This document shows, in pieces, positions 48,646-53,075 of a DNA stretch of 53,075 nucleotides. Positions within the stretch are counted from its first letter, which is position 1. Each line of letters opens with the position of its first letter. The position numbers were made by a program, and so were the translations under genes. The notes under the pieces are model-generated. The model ran no database searches. It had not been told where the DNA came from and saw nothing but the letters and a program-made list of their open reading frames with translations. This stretch comes from JAAYPI01 sp036734385 (GTDB lineage Bacteria > Bacteroidota > Bacteroidia > Bacteroidales > Paludibacteraceae), in NCBI GenBank assembly GCA_036734385.1, contig DAIMYQ010000009.1, positions 1-53,075 on the forward strand. Direction: 5' to 3'.

Positions 48646-50517
48646 TTATATTTCACTTAACTCTAACCATCGCATTGTTTTTTCATCGATGATATTGATA
48701 AGTTCAGCTATCCGTTCCGATTTTGCTACAATGTCGTTTTGTGCAATGAGCCCTTCATCAAAACCTTTTTCTATCGTTTTTTTCTCATCTTCTAACGTGG
48801 CAATATTTTTTTCCAGTTCATCAAACTCCCGTTGTTCAGAAAAACTCAATTTTCGTTGGCGTGTTGAAATTCTTTTTTCTTCGGCTATTTTAGGCTTGGA
48901 TTGTTGAATTTTTATTTCTTCCTGTTCATTTTTCCATTCTCTGTAATCCGTGTAATTTCCGGGAAAATCCTTTATTTTAGCATCGCCTTCAAAAACCAGC
49001 AGGTGATCGGCAATTTTATCCATAAAATACCTGTCATGTGATACCACGATAACGCAACCTTTGAAATTTAGCAGGTACTCTTCCAATACATTTAATGTTA
49101 CAATGTCAAGGTCGTTTGTAGGTTCGTCCAGTACCAAAAAATTTGGATTTTTCATTAGTACGGTACAAAGATAAAGTCTGCGTTTTTCCCCTCCACTGAG
49201 TTTATAAACATAGTTATACTGAGTTTCGGGAGTAAACAGAAAATGTTGCAAAAATTGCGAAGCACTTAGCTTTTTTCCGTCTCCAATATTTATTTCTTCA
49301 GCAATGTCACGAACAACATCAATTACTTTCATTTGCTCGTCGAATTGCAAACCATCTTGGCTGTAATAGCCAAAAACCACTGTTTCTCCGATGTCAATAG
49401 TGCCACTATCCGGTTTTACCAAACCTAATAGAATTTTCAGAAAAGTGGATTTGCCTGTTCCATTTTTCCCTATAATTCCCATTTTTTCGTAGCGGGAAAA
49501 ATTGTAGTAAAAATTGTCTAATAATTTGTATTTTCCAAAACTTTTGCTGATATATTTTGCTTCGAAAATTTTAGAACCGATGTAAGATGATTTGACGTTT
49601 AGCTTTACCGAATCGTCCTGTCTTTTTTGCGAAACTTTTTTTTCCAAGTCAGAGAATGCATCAATTCTGCTTTTTGCTTTTGTGGCACGAGCTTGAGGCT
49701 GTCTTCTCATCCAATCCAATTCTTTCCTAAACAAATTATTGGCACGGGCTAATTCTGCATTAAAAGAGTCTATTCTTTCTTGTCTTTTTTCCAAATAATA
49801 GCTGTAATTTCCTTTGTATGAAAAAGCCTTTTGTTGATCAATTTCTATTATTTCCGTACAAACTCTGTCCAAAAAATAGCGGTCATGGGTAACCATTAAA
49901 AGCGTTAGCCCCGAACGAATTAAATAATCTTCCAACCATTCTGTCATTTCCAAATCCAAATGGTTAGTAGGTTCATCTAAAATCAACAAATCGGGCTCTG
50001 TTATCAAAGCGTTTGCCAAAGCTACACGTTTCAATTGTCCACCTGACAGAGTACCTATTTTTTTATCAAAATCGGTTATTTTTAATTGGGCAAGTATTTG
50101 TTTTATCTTAATTTCATAGTCCCAAGCTTTGTGAATTTCCATTTCTTCCAAAATGGTTTGAAACTCCTCTGTGTGTAATTCTTCCTCTTTGGATACTAAT
50201 GCCTCATAACGACCTATTAATCGGATAATTTCATTTTCAGAGCTAAAGAAAGTATCTAAGATGGTACTTTCCGGATTGTATTTTGGGTCTTGTTCAAGAA
50301 AAGCAATCTTGATGTTTCGCCGAAAGATTATTTTGCCTTCATCCGAAGATTCTTTTCCCGCAATTATATTCAGCAATGTGGACTTTCCGGCACCATTTTT
50401 AGCAATTAGAGCAACTCGTTGACCTTCACTTAAGTCCATACTCAGCCCTTCGAACAAAAGCAAATCACCAAACCGTTTACTTAAGTTCTCTATTTGTAAA
50501 TAATTTATTAGTGCCAC
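48646..50517 (-). CDS. ABC-F family ATPase (Uup/EttA-like)
   Basis: This 623-residue protein has two ABC cassettes and no membrane helices. The first has AKNGAGKST (Walker A), LSGGQLKR and LLILDEPTNHLD; the second has GKNGTGKST, LSGGEKRR and LVLDEPTNDLD. A charged linker joins them and a coiled-coil C-terminal tail follows (KNIATLEDEKKTIEKG). ABC-F proteins act on ribosomes, some giving antibiotic resistance and others translation control. The tail resembles Uup. I use the GTG at 50517 because the TTG at 50544 overlaps the -7 element. The EEP-fold gene follows closely. Confidence 0.93.
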   Translation of the reverse strand: MALINYLQIENLSKRFGDLLLFEGLSMDLSEGQRVALIAKNGAGKSTLLNIIAGKESSDEGKIIFRRNIKIAFLEQDPKYNPESTILDTFFSSENEIIRLIGRYEALVSKEEELHTEEFQTILEEMEIHKAWDYEIKIKQILAQLKITDFDKKIGTLSGGQLKRVALANALITEPDLLILDEPTNHLDLEMTEWLEDYLIRSGLTLLMVTHDRYFLDRVCTEIIEIDQQKAFSYKGNYSYYLEKRQERIDSFNAELARANNLFRKELDWMRRQPQARATKAKSRIDAFSDLEKKVSQKRQDDSVKLNVKSSYIGSKIFEAKYISKSFGKYKLLDNFYYNFSRYEKMGIIGKNGTGKSTFLKILLGLVKPDSGTIDIGETVVFGYYSQDGLQFDEQMKVIDVVRDIAEEINIGDGKKLSASQFLQHFLFTPETQYNYVYKLSGGEKRRLYLCTVLMKNPNFLVLDEPTNDLDIVTLNVLEEYLLNFKGCVIVVSHDRYFMDKIADHLLVFEGDAKIKDFPGNYTDYREWKNEQEEIKIQQSKPKIAEEKRISTRQRKLSFSEQREFDELEKNIATLEDEKKTIEKGFDEGLIAQNDIVAKSERIAELINIIDEKTMRWLELSEI

Positions 50518-50541
50518 AAGTTTTTTAGTTAAAGTAGAAAA

Positions 50542-50549
50542 CAAATGTA
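50542..50549 (-). promoter_or_regulatory. -7 promoter element for the ABC-F gene
   Basis: The minus strand reads TACATTTG, a full match. Transcription near 50536 leaves about 19 bases to the GTG at 50517 and excludes the earlier start. Confidence 0.55.
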
Positions 50550-50743
50550 GATAAAAATGAGGATTTATACAATAATCTTTTGCTGTGTTATTTTTGCGAG
50601 AACTGTTGAAGTTGGTTTGAAAAGATGATGAAAAAAAATGATTGCCCTGAAATTATTAATATGCTAGTACATGATACGATCGAGCTATTACCATTTGAAA
50701 TGGAATTTTTATACCGAACGGAGTACAAATTCTTAATTTTTAT

Positions 50744-50751
50744 TAACTTTG
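50744..50751 (+). promoter_or_regulatory. -7 promoter element for proS
   Basis: TAACTTTG matches the consensus, 29 bases before the proS ATG. The rest of the 50550-50743 gap shows nothing else recognisable. Confidence 0.6.
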
Positions 50752-50780
50752 CATTCCAATAAAAGATTCTTTATAAAAGT

Positions 50781-52262
50781 ATGGCAAAGGAATTGAAAGA
50801 ATTAACCAAGCGAAGTGAAAATTATTCGCAATGGTACAACGATTTGGTGGTAAAAGCCGATTTGGCAGAGCAATCTGCCGTGAGAGGGTGTATGGTTATT
50901 AAGCCTTACGGGTATGCCATTTGGGAAAATATCCAACATCAGTTGGATACAATGTTTAAAGAAACAGGGCATGTGAATGCGTATTTTCCCCTGCTCATCC
51001 CAAAGTCCTTTCTGAGTCGTGAAGCCGAGCATGTCGAAGGATTTGCAAAGGAATGTGCCGTAGTAACTCATTACCGTCTGAAAAATGCGGAAGATGGTTC
51101 CGGTGTCATTGTCGATCCTGCTGCTAAACTAGAAGAAGAATTAATTATTCGTCCAACCTCAGAAACAATCATTTGGAATACCTATAAAAATTGGATTCAA
51201 TCTTATAGAGATCTTCCTATTCTTTGCAATCAATGGGCTAATGTGTTTCGTTGGGAGATGCGTACGAGATTGTTTTTGCGTACAGCAGAGTTTTTGTGGC
51301 AAGAAGGGCACACGGCACATGCTACACGTGAGGAAGCCGAAGAAGAATCTCTTAGAATGTTAAACATTTATGCCGAATTTGCTGAAAATTATATGGCAGT
51401 TCCTGTTATTAAGGGAGTTAAAACTCCTAATGAACGTTTTGCCGGAGCGATAGAAACATATACTATTGAGGCCATGATGCAAGATGGAAAAGCTTTGCAA
51501 TCAGGTACTTCACACTTCTTAGGCCAGAATTTTGCCAAAGCCTTTGATGTTCAGTTTATCAACAAAGAAAATAAACAAGAATATGTTTGGGCAACATCAT
51601 GGGGCGTTTCTACTCGTTTGATGGGAGCTCTTATTATGACTCATAGTGATGACAACGGATTGGTTATTCCTCCAAAATTAGCTCCTATTCAAGTAGTTAT
51701 TGTGCCTATTTACAAAAGTCAAGATCAACTGGATCAAATTGATGCTAAGGTAAAAGACCTTGTTGTTAGGTTGAAAGCACTGGGCATTAGTGTGAAATAT
51801 GATAATTCTGATAACAAACGTCCGGGTTTTAAATTTGCGGAGTACGAGTTAAAGGGAGTTCCTGTTCGCTTGGTAATGGGCGGTCGTGATTTGGAAAACA
51901 ATACGATGGAAGTTATGCGTCGTGATACCCTTGAAAAACAGACCGTAACATGCGATGGAATTGATTTGTATGTCAAAGATTTATTGGTTGAGATTCAAGA
52001 AAACATATTGAATAAGGCAAAATTGTATAGAAATGCACGTACCATTAAAGTAGATTCCTACGACGAATTTAAAGAAAAAATTGAAGAGGGAGGTTTTATT
52101 TTGGCCCATTGGGATGGAACAACTGAAACGGAAGAAAAAATAAAAGAAGAAACAAAAGCAACTATTCGTTGTATTCCGTTTGAAGGAGAAAAAACTCCCG
52201 GAAAATGTATGGTGACCGGAAAACCATCGGCACAACGTGTAATTTTTGCGAGATCGTATTAA
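50781..52262 (+). CDS. proS: Prolyl-tRNA synthetase, archaeal/eukaryote-like short form
   Basis: ProS charges tRNA(Pro) with proline. The 493 residues match the form without the editing insertion, found in archaea, eukaryotes and many Bacteroidetes. The class II motifs are visible: motif 1 region VRGCMVIKPYGYAIWE, motif 2 NVFRWEMRTRLFLRTAEFLW, and motif 3 near GVSTRLMGALIM. The anticodon-binding domain begins near 295 (APIQVVIVPIYKS). The C-terminal domain ends RVIFARSY with the usual terminal tyrosine. A flippase gene begins 13 bases later. Confidence 0.97.
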   Translation: MAKELKELTKRSENYSQWYNDLVVKADLAEQSAVRGCMVIKPYGYAIWENIQHQLDTMFKETGHVNAYFPLLIPKSFLSREAEHVEGFAKECAVVTHYRLKNAEDGSGVIVDPAAKLEEELIIRPTSETIIWNTYKNWIQSYRDLPILCNQWANVFRWEMRTRLFLRTAEFLWQEGHTAHATREEAEEESLRMLNIYAEFAENYMAVPVIKGVKTPNERFAGAIETYTIEAMMQDGKALQSGTSHFLGQNFAKAFDVQFINKENKQEYVWATSWGVSTRLMGALIMTHSDDNGLVIPPKLAPIQVVIVPIYKSQDQLDQIDAKVKDLVVRLKALGISVKYDNSDNKRPGFKFAEYELKGVPVRLVMGGRDLENNTMEVMRRDTLEKQTVTCDGIDLYVKDLLVEIQENILNKAKLYRNARTIKVDSYDEFKEKIEEGGFILAHWDGTTETEEKIKEETKATIRCIPFEGEKTPGKCMVTGKPSAQRVIFARSY

Positions 52263-52275
52263 GCTAATACAGATA

Positions 52276-53075
52276 ATGGCTATAAAAGACACACTAAAAA
52301 ACGTCGCCAATAACAAAAAACAAAAAAAAGTAGGGGAGAATATTTTGGCTCTCACGCTTATGAATGGAGTGAACTTACTTGCTCCTTTTGTTTTGATACC
52401 TTATTTGATTCGTGTTTTAGGAGCTGAATATTATGGTATTTACATTTTTGCGTGGACTTTTATCGGCTATTTTTTATTAGTTGTCAATTATGGGTATGAT
52501 TTTTCCGCCACCAAAGATATTTCTATCCACAAAGGAGATAATCAGTATATTTCTAGGTTATTTTATACCGTTACGGCAAGTAGATTGATTTTTGCGTTAG
52601 CAAGTTTGATGGTTTTGCTTTTGTGTGTTGCAATTGTTCCTCAATTTAATAAACATAGTATCCTCATTTTGTGTGGAGTAGGCGTTTTTATTGGACAGTC
52701 ATTTTATCCTACTTGGATTTTTCAGGGGATGGAAGAAATGAAATTTATTACCATCATTACTCTTGTGACACGCATTATTCCCATTGTTTTTATTTTTATT
52801 TTCGTTAAGGGCATTTCTGATTACATCTATATCACACTATTTCAGTCAATAGGGTATATTGTAGGAGGCTTAGGTGCGTTTTATTTGGCAATAAAACGCT
52901 ATAAGTTAGTACTGTATATTCCTAAAATGAAAGAAATTTTTTTCGAAATAAAAAAAGGTTGGTTTTTATTTTTGTCCACTATTGGTATTTCGATGTATAG
53001 AGAAACGAATGTACTCATTTTAGGATTTATGACAAATAATTACGTTTTAGTCGGGTACTACGGTTTGGCAGATAA
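52276..53075 (+). CDS. Wzx-type oligosaccharide flippase, N-terminal part
   Basis: The frame is open to the window edge, about 266 codons. It starts MAIKDTLKNVANNKKQKKVG and continues with membrane helices typical of the MATE-fold polysaccharide exporters: NLLAPFVLIPYLIRVLGAEY, then YGIYIFAWTFIGYFLLVVNY, then GQSFYPTWIFQGMEEMKFI and further helices. The pattern LIRVLGAExYGIY is characteristic of RfbX/Wzx flippases, which move lipid-linked sugar units across the inner membrane. It follows proS by 13 bases and may begin a surface-polysaccharide locus that extends past the window. Confidence 0.88.
   Translation, partial: MAIKDTLKNVANNKKQKKVGENILALTLMNGVNLLAPFVLIPYLIRVLGAEYYGIYIFAWTFIGYFLLVVNYGYDFSATKDISIHKGDNQYISRLFYTVTASRLIFALASLMVLLLCVAIVPQFNKHSILILCGVGVFIGQSFYPTWIFQGMEEMKFITIITLVTRIIPIVFIFIFVKGISDYIYITLFQSIGYIVGGLGAFYLAIKRYKLVLYIPKMKEIFFEIKKGWFLFLSTIGISMYRETNVLILGFMTNNYVLVGYYGLAD

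Noticed and set aside
50518..50544. A longer N-terminus of the ABC-F protein starting with TTG at 50544
   Set aside because: The TTG is part of the -7 promoter element, so it cannot be in the mRNA. The extra nine residues are not typical of the family.
1..53075. Defence islands, CRISPR arrays, prophage or transposons
   Set aside because: I saw no spaced repeats, no integrase, transposase, cas or restriction genes on either strand.

Overview
The window reads as ordinary chromosomal DNA from a low-GC member of the Bacteroidetes, most likely order Bacteroidales. Three things point there. Many starts sit a short distance downstream of the phylum-specific -7 element TAnnTTTG, and Shine-Dalgarno sequences are almost absent. 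Several families are largely confined to the phylum (DUF3822, DUF5723, DUF3276/PUR-like, long-form NusB, DUF4369 and DUF1573 exported proteins). The thiamin operon has the typical Bacteroidetes layout of TonB receptor, PnuT and thiamin pyrophosphokinase. I cannot fix the family or genus. The sequence is a draft: two 100-N gaps (13784-13883, 48225-48324) interrupt genes for exported proteins. I see no prophage, transposon, CRISPR array, rRNA or tRNA.

Layout. 1-137 is the start of a sodium:solute symporter that diverges from recR. 220-3273 is a recR-led run with a membrane protein, a HAD phosphatase, a GT2 glycosyltransferase and a GNAT enzyme. 3278-4930 is a minus-strand trio (small protein, acyltransferase, nitrilase-family amidase). 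5035-7520 holds a beta-helix-type lipoprotein coupled to a secreted endonuclease/exonuclease/phosphatase-fold enzyme. 7521-8905 is rsmD with DUF3822. 9099-13919 holds a RecD-like helicase, a large lipoprotein and a DUF5723 outer-membrane-type protein. 14095-16445 is the sulfur assimilation pair cysK and metY, with a perfect palindrome just upstream of the cysK promoter.

17341-21216 is a TPP-riboswitch-controlled thiamin uptake operon. Minus-strand dnaX follows; it carries an A10 run exactly where the clamp-loader core ends, and a slip of one base in either direction leads to a stop within three codons. 23075-28396 holds a divisome protein (FtsB/DivIC), fmt, a Skp-like protein, pepD and a CPBP-family protein with altered active-site motifs. 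28488-33439 holds guaA, two DUF1573 proteins, meaB and a DUF4369 lipoprotein. 33462-37375 is a regulatory block: an Lrp/AsnC regulator and a Crp/Fnr regulator that diverge, then a PhoB/PhoR-like two-component pair. 37614-41843 holds a patatin, a GNAT enzyme, a zinc peptidase, purA, a 55-residue ferredoxin and a PUR-like protein. 42032-44950 is the nusB-yajC-ybbR-coaE run, followed by def and ruvX on the other strand. The end holds galE, a secreted phosphodiesterase-fold lipoprotein with InlB-type repeats, an ABC-F protein, proS and the start of a Wzx-type flippase.

Most content is housekeeping. The points most worth testing are the dnaX slippage site, the leader between the TPP aptamer and the TonB receptor (a hairpin holding the start of a 13-codon ORF whose stop abuts the receptor ATG), the cysK palindrome, the inverted repeats between the Lrp and Crp genes, and the CPBP protein that appears to lack catalytic residues. 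I did not find a clearly new multi-gene system.
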